DNA of 64,000 bases from VYFG01 sp965204165. Its GTDB lineage: Bacteria; Pseudomonadota; Gammaproteobacteria; Arenicellales; Poriferihabitantaceae. A program made the translations under genes and the position numbers. Where the stretch lies: positions 3,596,001-3,660,000 of the forward strand of contig OZ241969.1 of the NCBI GenBank assembly GCA_965204165.1, in the 5' to 3' direction. The notes below the pieces were generated by a model. That model saw nothing but the letters and a program-made list of their open reading frames with translations, ran no database searches and was not told the origin of the DNA. Below are positions 1 through 7,798 of the stretch, piece by piece (the stretch's first letter is position 1; each line of letters begins with the position of its first letter).

Positions 1-191
1 CTCCGGCTCGGATCAACGATATCGTTCGCGGCCGCCGTGGGATCACTGCTGAGACGGCACTGCGCCTGGCCCGGTACTTCAAGACAGACGCCCGCAGTTG
101 GATGAACCTTCAGGACCGATATGAACTCGAACTTGCGGAGCGGGCCCATGCTGATTCTTTGCGAGAGATTCAACCCCGGGAATTTGCCTGA
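1..191 (+). CDS. higA: HigA-family antitoxin, C-terminal part
   Basis: The open frame enters from the left edge and ends at TGA 189-191, giving 62 residues. The visible part reads PARINDIVRGRRGITAETA and continues into LRLARYF and WMNLQDRYEL. This is the typical second half of the HTH_3/HigA (VapI) DNA-binding antitoxin, including the 'ITxxTALRLARYF' recognition region and the 'WMNLQ' tail. In this family the antitoxin neutralises a HigB mRNA interferase and represses its own operon; the toxin gene would normally lie just upstream, outside the window. The gene precedes the stator-like operon by about 150 bases, which suggests an island carrying defence or stability genes. Family assignment is good; whether a functional toxin is present cannot be seen. 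Confidence 0.8.
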   Translation, partial: PARINDIVRGRRGITAETALRLARYFKTDARSWMNLQDRYELELAERAHADSLREIQPREFA

Positions 192-341
192 GCTTTCAGC
201 AACTCCACAGATTTTCCCCATCAAATCAGTTTAAACACGACCTCGGACAAAGGGCGCTACTGGTAACAAGACATCGAATCTTTCAGAAAACAATAATTGA
301 CAAAAATAAGAACAGCTGGTGAATTCAATCGGAGCAAGAGC

Positions 342-1841
342 ATGTTGAGGCGTATGCTGGAACTTGGCAAGGGAGACAGATTCGATCCCACGGATGCAGT
401 TTTTCCAAACATCAATGTAGACAAAATCGCTAACGATTTGCGGCTTAAGCAAATCGGATTAGAGAGGGGAAGAAAGAATCTTCCGGGACCAAAGGACCAA
501 GTACTCGACAGCGTAGAGCATCAAATTGTTGGTGCCATTGAAGAGCTCCGTAACAAGGGCCTTAGCCATTTTGAACAACATCAGCAAGTGTATGGAGAGA
601 GGCTGACAAGAGCATCGGAATCACGCGTTCAGATTGAAACCATTGCGGTGAGTGCAGAAACTGACTTCCAAGGGGAGATCAAAACTTGTAACGCCGAGAT
701 GGCAAATCAGCGGAAAATGGTTTCCGTGGCCGGAGATGCACTACAGCGTTTTTATGACAAGCATCCAGTAGAAGGAGCTGCGAGAGAAAGATCAAGTAAT
801 TTCAAGCTCTTTGGGCTTGTATCCTTCATGATCGTCATCGAGTCGATGGGAAATGGCATCCTGTTACGGGAGGCAAGCACGCAGGGATGGCTGGGTGGTT
901 TCTTTATTGCCGTATCTATATCCATTCTGAACGTTGGATTCTCAGCACTGACCGGATTGTCAGCAAGATACTTCAATCATGTGAGTTGGTTCCGTAAACT
1001 TTTAGCACTTTTCGGGGCGGCCACGTTTGCCCTCTTGGTATGTGCAGTCAATATTGCCGCTGGACATTATCGTGATTCGGCAACGAAGCTTGGAATAATG
1101 GAAGAGGCTGCTTCGGAGGCTTTAGACACGTTGATTGCGACCCCCTACATGCTTGACAGCTTGCAATCCTGGATGCTTGTCGGATTGGGAGTTCTAATTG
1201 CCATAGTTGCGGGATGGAAGGGTTACTCCTTCGACGAACCTTATCCGGGTTTCGGGCACATCTGGCGACAGATGACGAATGCACGGGTTGCTTATGCAAT
1301 ACAACTTCGAGATGCCATCGATGAGATCTTCCATGCCAGAGACGATGCAATCGAGAACCTTCGCAATGAAAGCGATGCTGCTCGAGACCGGATTGATGAG
1401 GCCATTGACGCCTTGGCCGGATCAAGTTCCTTGTATGGGCGTCTCGGTCTTTTTATCGAACAGTGCGATCAGAAAGTGAATCACCTTCTCGCAATCTATA
1501 GAGATGCCAACCGAGAAGTACGTGAAGCTGAAGCGCCCGCCCACTTCTTGGATGAGTACTCGTTTAAACCATATGAGCTCGGAAAGCATGACAACGGTGT
1601 TACAAACAATGCGAGAAAAGAACAAGATGAAATCAGAAACATCGTTTCGTGCACCATCGAAAGAATCAAAAACGGTGCAGAGACAGCGATCGCAACCTAC
1701 CCTGAAACCCACGAACTGGAAAACCAAACACTGACCGGAAAAGCGCTGGCGGCTGCAAGAGAAAATCCGGTGGTGATAGACCAACATACTTCCTCTAAAC
1801 GTAACTACTCACCCCTTATTTGCCCCATATCCCATCTGTAG
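342..1841 (+). CDS. Four-helix membrane/coiled-coil protein, first gene of stator-like operon
   Basis: Family not recognised. I chose ATG 342 because GGAG at 331-334 lies 7 bases upstream; an in-frame TTG at 297 is the alternative. The 499-residue product has a charged, probably coiled-coil N-terminal part (about 1-150), then four predicted membrane helices (about 154-176, 183-208, 218-240, 276-294), then a long charged, helical C-terminal region. The last 13 codons (from 1800) are contributed by the inserted IS element. Without the insertion the frame would continue through 9 codons (LNKHRKIVS) and stop at 4126-4128, overlapping the GTG of the next gene. The native protein was therefore about 510 residues counted from the TTG, or 495 from the ATG, and the insertion changes only its tail. 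It is the first gene of an operon with VWA-, MotA- and OmpA-type genes, so it is presumably a membrane subunit of that assembly. Confidence 0.75.
   Translation: MLRRMLELGKGDRFDPTDAVFPNINVDKIANDLRLKQIGLERGRKNLPGPKDQVLDSVEHQIVGAIEELRNKGLSHFEQHQQVYGERLTRASESRVQIETIAVSAETDFQGEIKTCNAEMANQRKMVSVAGDALQRFYDKHPVEGAARERSSNFKLFGLVSFMIVIESMGNGILLREASTQGWLGGFFIAVSISILNVGFSALTGLSARYFNHVSWFRKLLALFGAATFALLVCAVNIAAGHYRDSATKLGIMEEAASEALDTLIATPYMLDSLQSWMLVGLGVLIAIVAGWKGYSFDEPYPGFGHIWRQMTNARVAYAIQLRDAIDEIFHARDDAIENLRNESDAARDRIDEAIDALAGSSSLYGRLGLFIEQCDQKVNHLLAIYRDANREVREAEAPAHFLDEYSFKPYELGKHDNGVTNNARKEQDEIRNIVSCTIERIKNGAETAIATYPETHELENQTLTGKALAAARENPVVIDQHTSSKRNYSPLICPISHL
1794..1800. repeat. Left target-site duplication of the IS66-type element
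   Basis: The 7 bases TCTAAAC directly precede the left inverted repeat and recur directly after the right one (4093-4099). IS66 elements normally duplicate 8 bp; the eighth position differs here (C on the left, A on the right), so this is either a 7-bp duplication or an 8-bp one with one later change. Confidence 0.8.
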
Positions 1842-1906
1842 GTTGACAGTATAGAATATTTTCCCTATCGTTCGGGTTTCGGACCACGAGACGAACCCGC
1901 ACACAG

Positions 1907-2596
1907 ATGGGGAACCGCTATTTCGGCTCCAAGGGAGCTTCGGGGCTGTGCCAGCCTCTGATCGCCCTGATGCCGCCGCACTCGGTGTATATCGAAACCC
2001 ACCTTGGCGGTGGGGCGATCATGAAGCGCAAGCCGGGGGCCCTGCGGAACATCGGCATAGACTGCAACGCCAGGGCGCTGGAAGGATTCCAGTGCGACTA
2101 TCCGGTGGAACTGGTGCATGGCTGCTGTCACCGGTATCTCCGGACGTTTCCGTTTGACGGCACGGAACTGGTCTACTGCGACCCGCCGTATCTGCAAAGT
2201 ACGCGCAAGTCGGGCCGCCGCTACCGGCACGACTACAGGAACAGCGACCACGAGGGCTTGCTGGCGCTGATCCGCGGCCTTCCCTGCTCGGTGATGATCT
2301 CGGGGTATCCTTCGCGGATGTACGACGACTGGCTGGGGGATTGGGGCAGCGTGTCGCTTCAGGTGATGAACCAGGCGGGTGTGGTGACGGAGAAGGTGTG
2401 GTTCAACTTCACGCCGGACCGGGTTCACTGGCCGCGTTATGCGGGCCGGAACTTCACCCATCGCCAGGCGGTGAAGCGCAAGGCCCAGAGTTGGGGCCGG
2501 CGCTACCGGGGGATGCCGCATGGGGAACGCCTGGCGGTGCTGTCGGCGATGATGGCGGTGGAGGCGGAGGAGGCCGTGGAGGCGAGGGAGGAGTGA
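1907..2596 (+). CDS. DNA adenine methylase (D12 class) inside IS66-type element
   Basis: The 229-residue protein resembles D12-class (Dam-like) N6-adenine methyltransferases, which move a methyl group from S-adenosylmethionine to adenine in a specific DNA site. The N-terminal YFGSKG (5-10) matches the family's opening Y-x-G-x-K motif. ETHLGGGAI (30-38) is the SAM-binding motif, in which a Phe is more usual where His stands. DPPY (92-95) is catalytic motif IV. It is shorter than E. coli Dam (about 280 residues), with a compact target-recognition part. It starts at ATG 1907 and stops 4 bases before the transposase ATG, so the two are probably co-transcribed. A methylase as passenger could mark the element or regulate transposition; that role is inference, and the recognition site cannot be read from sequence. 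Confidence 0.85.
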   Translation: MGNRYFGSKGASGLCQPLIALMPPHSVYIETHLGGGAIMKRKPGALRNIGIDCNARALEGFQCDYPVELVHGCCHRYLRTFPFDGTELVYCDPPYLQSTRKSGRRYRHDYRNSDHEGLLALIRGLPCSVMISGYPSRMYDDWLGDWGSVSLQVMNQAGVVTEKVWFNFTPDRVHWPRYAGRNFTHRQAVKRKAQSWGRRYRGMPHGERLAVLSAMMAVEAEEAVEAREE

Positions 2597-2600
2597 ATCC

Positions 2601-4058
2601 ATGGGGACGGTGAACCGGGTTGCGCTGCGCGAGGAGTTCGATGCGCACCGGGAGAGTTTCCGGTCACTGTGCAGGGAGGGCAAGGTCAGCGCGGAATGCG
2701 AGGTGCTGTTCAACGCCCTGTTGATGCTGATGGAGTTGATGATGGCGGTGTTCATGGAAAAGACCACCCGCAAGACGCCGGTGAACGCGAGCCTGCCGCC
2801 GTCCCGTGAGGGGAAGGATGAGACCGCGGCACGCCCCGGGAGCCGTGGCAGGGGACCGGAGCAGCCGCACTGGGAAACGGGCCATACCCGTCTGGTGAGT
2901 GAAACCGGGGTATCCCCGGTGACGGAATGTTCGGCCTGCGGCAGGAACCTGGTGCGGGTACGGTGCGAGGGCCATGAGCGTCGCACCCTGGTGGACATCG
3001 TGTTCGAGACCCGGGAATACCACGTGGATGCCGAGATCAAGACCTGTCCGCGCTGCCATGCCGAGAACCGGGGCGCCTTTCCGGACGGCCTGCCGGGTCC
3101 GCTGCAGTACGGACACGGCATCATCGCGTTCGCCGCCCACCTGATGGTGGCGCAGATGGTGCCGCTGAAGCGTGTGGTCCAGACCATGAAGGCGATGACG
3201 GGACGGGCCATTGCCGAGGCGACCCTGCTGGCCTGGCTGCTGCGCCTGCACGATGCCCTGGCGGACTGGGAGGCTGCCGCCGTCGAGTGCCTGCTGGCCG
3301 CGCCGGCGCTGCATGTGGACGAGACCTCGATCCGCATCGACCGCAAGAACCACTGGCTGCACGACTGCAGCGCCGGAGACCTCACCCTGAAGTTCTGCCA
3401 CCCCAAGCGGGGCGGCGAGGCGATCCGGGACATCGGCATCATCCCCCGGTACGGCGGCGTCCTGGTCCATGACCGCTGGGCCAGCTATCTTGCCTGTGAC
3501 CACTGCGACCACGCCCTGTGCGGCGGCCACCTCCTGCGGGATCTGCAGTTCCTCATCGACGCCCATGATCCGGCCTGGGCGAGGCGGATGAAGAAACTGC
3601 TCCGGGACGCCGCCCGCAAGGTCAGGGAAAGCCCGGACAAGGTGCTGTCCGCAAAAGAATGCGCCGCCCTGCAAAAGCGCTACCGGACCATCCTGACCCA
3701 GGGGAAGAAGGAACTCCCGGCAACCCCTGTGCGCACCGGCGGGAAAAAGCGCGGGCGCATCGCGAAATCCGACGCGGAGAACCTGTGGGAGGCCATGGGA
3801 AAGCATGAAACCGAAGTCCTGCGGTTCGCCAGGGACCCCGCGGTCAGCTTCACCAACAACCTGTCCGAAAGGAACCTCCGGATGGCCAAGGTCAAGCAGA
3901 AAGTGTCCGGCTGTTTCCGTACATACAAATACGCCGTCGCATGGTGCCGGGTCTCAAGCTATCTGCTGTCCATGTCCTATCAGGGTTACAATCCTCTTGC
4001 CGCCATCGAGATCGCTCTCAAGGGAAAGGCCGCCCACATGCTCAAGACACCTGAATGA
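2601..4058 (+). CDS. IS66-family transposase (TnpC type)
   Basis: This 485-residue protein is a full-length IS66 DDE transposase. An N-terminal zinc ribbon has Cys pairs at 110/113 and 149/152. The catalytic triad is visible as HVDETS (Asp240), VHDRWASY (Asp291) and NNLSERNLRMAK (Glu423), the last being the very characteristic IS66 signature. GGAGG (2587-2591) lies 9 bases before ATG 2601 and overlaps the end of the methylase gene, so translation of the two is likely coupled. No TnpA or TnpB accessory gene is present, which fits the single-transposase branch of the family (ISBst12-like). The protein looks intact, so the element may still be active. Confidence 0.95.
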   Translation: MGTVNRVALREEFDAHRESFRSLCREGKVSAECEVLFNALLMLMELMMAVFMEKTTRKTPVNASLPPSREGKDETAARPGSRGRGPEQPHWETGHTRLVSETGVSPVTECSACGRNLVRVRCEGHERRTLVDIVFETREYHVDAEIKTCPRCHAENRGAFPDGLPGPLQYGHGIIAFAAHLMVAQMVPLKRVVQTMKAMTGRAIAEATLLAWLLRLHDALADWEAAAVECLLAAPALHVDETSIRIDRKNHWLHDCSAGDLTLKFCHPKRGGEAIRDIGIIPRYGGVLVHDRWASYLACDHCDHALCGGHLLRDLQFLIDAHDPAWARRMKKLLRDAARKVRESPDKVLSAKECAALQKRYRTILTQGKKELPATPVRTGGKKRGRIAKSDAENLWEAMGKHETEVLRFARDPAVSFTNNLSERNLRMAKVKQKVSGCFRTYKYAVAWCRVSSYLLSMSYQGYNPLAAIEIALKGKAAHMLKTPE

Positions 4059-4092
4059 CCTTCAGGTGCTCCACAGGGGGCTAGTAGTTACA

Positions 4093-4099
4093 TCTAAAC
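4093..4099. repeat. Right target-site duplication of the IS66-type element
   Basis: TCTAAAC immediately follows the right inverted repeat and matches 1794-1800. Joining base 1800 to base 4100 continues the interrupted frame as CTC AAT AAA CAC CGG AAG ATC GTG TCG TGA, which ends exactly at the start of the next gene. Confidence 0.8.
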
Positions 4100-4124
4100 T
4101 CAATAAACACCGGAAGATCGTGTC

Positions 4125-4970
4125 GTGACACGCAGGAGACGCAGGCGCTCGAGCCAAACATACTCTCAAAGGCGGAAAACACGGGTAGATGGTGGGAGCA
4201 CAAATCATAATGTGGCTTGGAGTGTTCTCGGCGTTGCTGCTCTTGCAATTCTTGGAGGCGCATTCTGGTTCATGAATAGTCTGGAGAAATCACCTCTAGA
4301 CGATGCGCTCTGCCCTGCTGATGGCCCAACTGCTGGTACGGTTATCATTCTCGACATGACAGACTCGGTCGGGAGGGGACAAAACGCCCTCATCAGGCAA
4401 AAGATTCTTTCAGTGATCAAACAATCGGAAACCGGCACGCTGTTTGCCGTGGGACTCGTGCGCACCGAAGAGGAAGAGCGTGGTGCTAGGTTTGTGATTT
4501 GCAAACCGAGGTCTGGATTGGACGCAAATGAATTTTATGAAAATCCGAGAATGATCAAAGAACTCTACGAAGCTGAATTTAGAATTCCTCTGGATATGGA
4601 ACTTGAAGCTATGCTGTCATCAGGTGTAGCTGACAGCTCACCGATCATGGAATCGTTACAGGCCACGTTGAGCGATGCATCTGGATTTGCTGATGCATCA
4701 TATCCTCGACGTTTAATTCTAGTATCGGACCTCCTGCAGCACAGTTCTGTGTTCTCCTTCTATCACGGGGATACCTGGCAGAAATTCTTGAACTCCAATC
4801 AATTCCAGCGTTTGGCCCGAAATTTGGTTGATGTAAACATCGAGATTTTGAGACTACCGAGACCGGGTGCCAATATTCCAGACTGGGCGGAAGTAGACGA
4901 TTTCTGGGTTAACTACTTCGAACATCAAGGAGTAGCGCAAGTTTACGTTAGCACGATCGGAGATCTCTAG
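4125..4970 (+). CDS. Membrane-anchored VWA-like protein of stator-like operon
   Basis: The 281-residue protein starts with an Arg-rich cytoplasmic tail (1-20) and one membrane helix (about 31-51), followed by a probably periplasmic domain. VIILDMTDSVG (Asp77, Thr79, Ser81) resembles the first metal-binding motif of von Willebrand factor A domains (D-x-S-x-S) with Thr at the middle position. ADSSPIMESL and LILVSDLLQHS later in the protein fit the other metal-site loops. The start is GTG 4125. Before the IS insertion the previous gene ended in TGA 4126-4128, a GTGA overlap that implies translational coupling. The next gene starts 8 bases after the stop. VWA domains usually mediate metal-dependent protein contacts; here it could sense or bind a partner outside the inner membrane. 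The domain call is from motif pattern only. Confidence 0.7.
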   Translation: MTRRRRRRSSQTYSQRRKTRVDGGSTNHNVAWSVLGVAALAILGGAFWFMNSLEKSPLDDALCPADGPTAGTVIILDMTDSVGRGQNALIRQKILSVIKQSETGTLFAVGLVRTEEEERGARFVICKPRSGLDANEFYENPRMIKELYEAEFRIPLDMELEAMLSSGVADSSPIMESLQATLSDASGFADASYPRRLILVSDLLQHSSVFSFYHGDTWQKFLNSNQFQRLARNLVDVNIEILRLPRPGANIPDWAEVDDFWVNYFEHQGVAQVYVSTIGDL

Positions 4971-4978
4971 GCACTGGC

Positions 4979-6226
4979 ATGGCGAGGCGCCCCTTACGTT
5001 TCACCGACAGTACGCCACGCGAGAGCGCTGATCGGATTGCGCTTGCCACGGCGTTTATCTTTGGTGCATGTGGAAGTGTTTACTTGAAACTCACGGATAT
5101 ACATCCGGGTTTTGCCGCGCTATGGGCCGCCATTGTGCTATTTGGGTATGTTATTGCTGTCTGGAGTGTCGGGAATCTCCAAACGGAACCAGAGACGACT
5201 GGCGACAACTGCTACTATCTTGGCTTCGTTTTCACATTGACCAGTTTGGCAGTGACTCTGTACCAAATGGGCGATGGAGAAGTTGGGCAGGGTGCTCTGC
5301 AGGATGTGATCTCCGGGTTTGGTATAGCACTTTCTTCGACCATAGTCGGTATTGTTCTCCGGGTGTGGTTGATGAGACTCCGGCCTGATATCGTGGCAAG
5401 AGATCGAGAGGCAAGAATCGAACTCCACACGGCTATTCGTCGGTTTCGGACCGCGCTAGCGGATAGCGCAACAGCAATGAAAAGACATTCGGTGGAATCC
5501 TTGCAAATTATGGGAGAAGAACGGTCCAAGCTGTCACAGATGACGGAAGAAATGACAGTGGCACACCGCGAATCTCTAAAATCAGGAGCGAACCACCAGC
5601 TTGAAGTGTTGGAGCGCACGATGAAGGAAGGATCTGAGAAATCGATTGCAACGATCGCGTCGACAGTTGAGAGCGCGTTCGAAACCTCATCGAAACAGTT
5701 TGAGAGGCAGGTTTCGGAAATTCGCGAGAACACTGTGGAGTTCGTCAAGACAGAATCCGAGACGATGCGCCGCATGGTCGATGAGTTAATGCACGCCAAC
5801 AAGGGTGTCGGGGAGATGCATGAGGTATTTACCAAGATTCTCAACCACCTTGATCAGCTTGCGAAGCAACTTGAGGACGCGACAGAAGGTTTTGATGCAA
5901 AATTAAAAAGGACATCGGAGGCCATTGAAGTATCGGCCAGTTCGGCGGGAAGAAGGATTGATGCTAGTTTCGTAACACTAGCCGCCGCGGTGGAGCAATT
6001 CGCAAAGGCTGATCATTATCAACGGACAGCGAAAGCTTTAGAGGACAACTTCTCTGTATTAGAACAGGCAGCGAATCGCTTTTCGAGTATCGTGAGAAGC
6101 CTTGAGGAAGATGCAAGAAAGCGCATTGAACTTTCTTCGGACAGATCATTGGAAGCAACTAAGGAGGTTAAATCATGTCAATGGTTTCTTGGGCGTATTT
6201 GTTGTTTTTTTCGTCGCCAGAAGTGA
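4979..6226 (+). CDS. MotA/ZorA-like proton-channel protein with coiled-coil tail
   Basis: The 415-residue protein has four membrane helices (about 19-39, 44-66, 78-97, 109-133). The last contains ISGFGIALSSTIVGIVLRV, the small-residue and Ser/Thr pattern of the channel-lining helix in MotA, ExbB, TolQ and ZorA. From about 140 to 395 the chain is charged, helical and coiled-coil-like, resembling the long intracellular tail of the Zorya subunit ZorA rather than short flagellar MotA. Family knowledge: such proteins form pentameric stators around a dimer of a MotB/ZorB-type partner and convert ion flow into rotation or force. The partner gene starts 9 bases downstream in the same frame. No ZorC or ZorD gene is present. 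The C-terminal 20 residues are Cys- and Phe-rich and run through a T7 tract, which may reflect an unusual end or a frame disruption. Confidence 0.75.
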   Translation: MARRPLRFTDSTPRESADRIALATAFIFGACGSVYLKLTDIHPGFAALWAAIVLFGYVIAVWSVGNLQTEPETTGDNCYYLGFVFTLTSLAVTLYQMGDGEVGQGALQDVISGFGIALSSTIVGIVLRVWLMRLRPDIVARDREARIELHTAIRRFRTALADSATAMKRHSVESLQIMGEERSKLSQMTEEMTVAHRESLKSGANHQLEVLERTMKEGSEKSIATIASTVESAFETSSKQFERQVSEIRENTVEFVKTESETMRRMVDELMHANKGVGEMHEVFTKILNHLDQLAKQLEDATEGFDAKLKRTSEAIEVSASSAGRRIDASFVTLAAAVEQFAKADHYQRTAKALEDNFSVLEQAANRFSSIVRSLEEDARKRIELSSDRSLEATKEVKSCQWFLGRICCFFRRQK

Positions 6227-6270
6227 GAAGAGATTATGGCAAGGGAAGATGGCTGGCAGCAGGTAGGTGA
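6175..6270 (+). CDS. Possible 31-residue overlapping ORF with a consensus ribosome site
   Basis: AGGAGG (6162-6167), the best ribosome-binding site in the operon, lies 7 bases before ATG 6175. It opens a 31-codon frame (MSMVSWAYLLFFSSPEVRRD and onward) that overlaps the end of the MotA-like gene and the start of the OmpA gene in a different frame. The N-terminal half is hydrophobic. It may be a small membrane peptide, a coupling leader that delivers ribosomes to the OmpA gene (whose own site is weak), or chance. No family is recognised and the call is weak. Confidence 0.25.
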   Translation: MSMVSWAYLLFFSSPEVRRDYGKGRWLAAGR

Positions 6271-7540
6271 GGTTCAATACCGGCGTGGTGCGATCATGGG
6301 GCTTACGGTCGCTGAGACTTTCATGTTGATTACTTTTCTGCTTCTAATGCTGTTCGCCCTCTGGCGAATCCAAAAGGAGGATGAGATTGCGGAATTTTCG
6401 AAGCTCACACCCTTGCAAATGAGCTTGATTGTAGAGGCTGCGAGTGAAGGTGTTTTGGGCGAATTGATTACTGACCTGGAGAAGCGAGATGAAAATACGA
6501 AAGCAAGGGATATGTCGATGGCATCCGCACAGGAACAGGACATGGTGGTGGTGCCGAGGGCTCGACTCGACAAGTTCGAAAGACAGGCACGTCTCGTTGC
6601 AACGGAGGAAGTTCGTCAACTTGCCCAGGCAGCAATGATGCTCGACCCAGAGCAACGAAGAAAACTAACCAGTCTTGTGAATCTTGAAGAGTTCAGGGAT
6701 GCACTTGAACGTATCAATGAACTGAAACAGATTCTTAGTAGTAACAATGTGGACGAAATTACCAGTGCAATAAATACTGCTGCACAAGCAGAGAGAATGG
6801 GGTTGAATAACCCGGATGTGATTGAGCGGGTTAATGAAATGATGGAAATCCTTGCTGGGAAGAGTCCCGGCGAGATTGCGAAGGCCCTTGAAATGGCTGA
6901 GGAAGCCGAAAAGGCGGGGGTGAGTGATATTGATGCATTACGAGCACGAATCAGGGGACGATTGGCGCAAGAAGAAGCTGCTGAGGAGGCACTGGTAGAG
7001 AATCTGCGACGAGAGCTTGGTACAGCGGTTGCAAAAATGGGAGGAGAAATTAAGGACGACGGAACCGTAGTGTTACCTGATAATCTGTTATTTGAACGCG
7101 GTTCAGTTGAGTTGTTACCCTCCCTGAAAAACTTTCTCAGTGAGTTTTGCTGGCGTTGGCTTGATACACTACGTAACTCTGGACTGAACATCGACGAGAT
7201 TCGGGTGGAAGGTCACGCCTCATCAGAATGGCGTGGTGCCGAAAATAGGCGAAATGCGTTTTACCGGAATCTAGATCTCTCACAACGACGGGCGCAATCG
7301 GTACTGGAACGCTGCCTGAGCCACGCAAGGGTTCCGGCTGATGAAGAGTGGGCGCGAAAACATGTTACTGCGGTAGGTTATTCATCATCGCGTTACATTG
7401 AAACCGATGGCCGCGAAAACCCGAAGCTTTCCCGTAGAGTTGTATTCAATACAACCCTCGACCGAAAACAGTTGCTGGAGGACATAGAGGAAGAAGTTAC
7501 CGTAGTGCGTTCAGAGGGTCAGCGGGAATCAATGCCCTAA
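6236..7540 (+). CDS. MotB/ZorB-like OmpA-domain protein
   Basis: The 434-residue protein has one membrane helix (about 23-45: GLTVAETFMLITFLLLMLFA), a long helical middle (50-270) and a C-terminal OmpA/MotB peptidoglycan-binding domain (about 280-420). The domain is marked by RVEGHASSEW, NLDLSQRRAQSV and NPKLSRRVVF. It would anchor the MotA-like channel to the cell wall. In MotB and ZorB the proton-carrying residue is an Asp at the start of the helix; here the corresponding position is Glu27 (TVAETF), an unusual substitution. At 434 residues it is longer than typical ZorB (about 250), because of the helical insert between membrane and wall domains. It starts 9 bases after the MotA-like stop and is the last gene of the operon. 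Confidence 0.8.
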   Translation: MAREDGWQQVGEVQYRRGAIMGLTVAETFMLITFLLLMLFALWRIQKEDEIAEFSKLTPLQMSLIVEAASEGVLGELITDLEKRDENTKARDMSMASAQEQDMVVVPRARLDKFERQARLVATEEVRQLAQAAMMLDPEQRRKLTSLVNLEEFRDALERINELKQILSSNNVDEITSAINTAAQAERMGLNNPDVIERVNEMMEILAGKSPGEIAKALEMAEEAEKAGVSDIDALRARIRGRLAQEEAAEEALVENLRRELGTAVAKMGGEIKDDGTVVLPDNLLFERGSVELLPSLKNFLSEFCWRWLDTLRNSGLNIDEIRVEGHASSEWRGAENRRNAFYRNLDLSQRRAQSVLERCLSHARVPADEEWARKHVTAVGYSSSRYIETDGRENPKLSRRVVFNTTLDRKQLLEDIEEEVTVVRSEGQRESMP

Positions 7541-7566
7541 CACCTAATCGCTTACTTTGTGCTCCA

Positions 7567-7620
7567 TATCCCGGATTATCCTGGAGTGGAGAACACGAAT
7601 ATCCACGTAAATCCGGGATA
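7567..7620. terminator. Inverted repeat after the stator-like operon
   Basis: TATCCCGGATT (7567-7577) and AATCCGGGATA (7610-7620) are perfect 11-bp complementary arms with a 32-base loop, 26 bases after the operon's last stop. There is no T-run, so it may be a weak terminator, a processing hairpin or a boundary mark of the AT-rich island. Confidence 0.35.
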
Positions 7621-7770
7621 GAATGCAATTCGCACGGAATCATGACTCCTGGTACACAGACGGACAGACCCTGAAGCGATCAACAAGCACCATTGACCCT
7701 TCGACAGTACTGCAATGCATTCCCCTATCCAGAGAAATCACGTCGCCATAACGGGAACTGTCTGCCGCCC

Positions 7771-7793
7771 GATGCAGGGTAATTCCCTGCATC
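7771..7793. promoter_or_regulatory. Palindromic operator upstream of the lysR gene
   Basis: GATGCAGGG-TAATT-CCCTGCATC is a perfect 23-bp palindrome (9-bp arms) ending 27 bases before the LysR-type regulator start. LysR regulators usually bind such dyads next to their own promoter, so this is a likely autoregulatory site. The sequence is seen; its binding by this regulator is inferred. Confidence 0.5.
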
Positions 7794-7798
7794 CGTCC

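Larger units (their letters stand above)
1801..4091 (+). mobile_element. IS66-type insertion sequence carrying a DNA adenine methylase gene
   Basis: The element is 2291 bp. It starts GTAACTACTCACCCC (1801-1815) and ends GGGGCTAGTAGTTAC (4077-4091), imperfect inverted repeats differing only at two central positions. The ends begin with GTAA, as in IS66 elements. It is flanked by TCTAAAC target copies (1794-1800, 4093-4099). It holds two co-directional genes, a Dam-like methylase and a single TnpC-type IS66 transposase, with no TnpA or TnpB gene. It is GC-rich in contrast to the AT-richer island around it, so it arrived after the island. Excision with one target copy restores the reading frame of the interrupted gene and its overlap with the next gene. 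The near-identical target copies suggest a fairly recent insertion. Confidence 0.9.

Noticed and set aside
297..325. TTGACA (297-302) with TGAATT 17 bases later as a promoter for gene 1
   Set aside because: Transcription would start inside the ribosome site of ATG 342, leaving almost no leader; the -10 match is poor.
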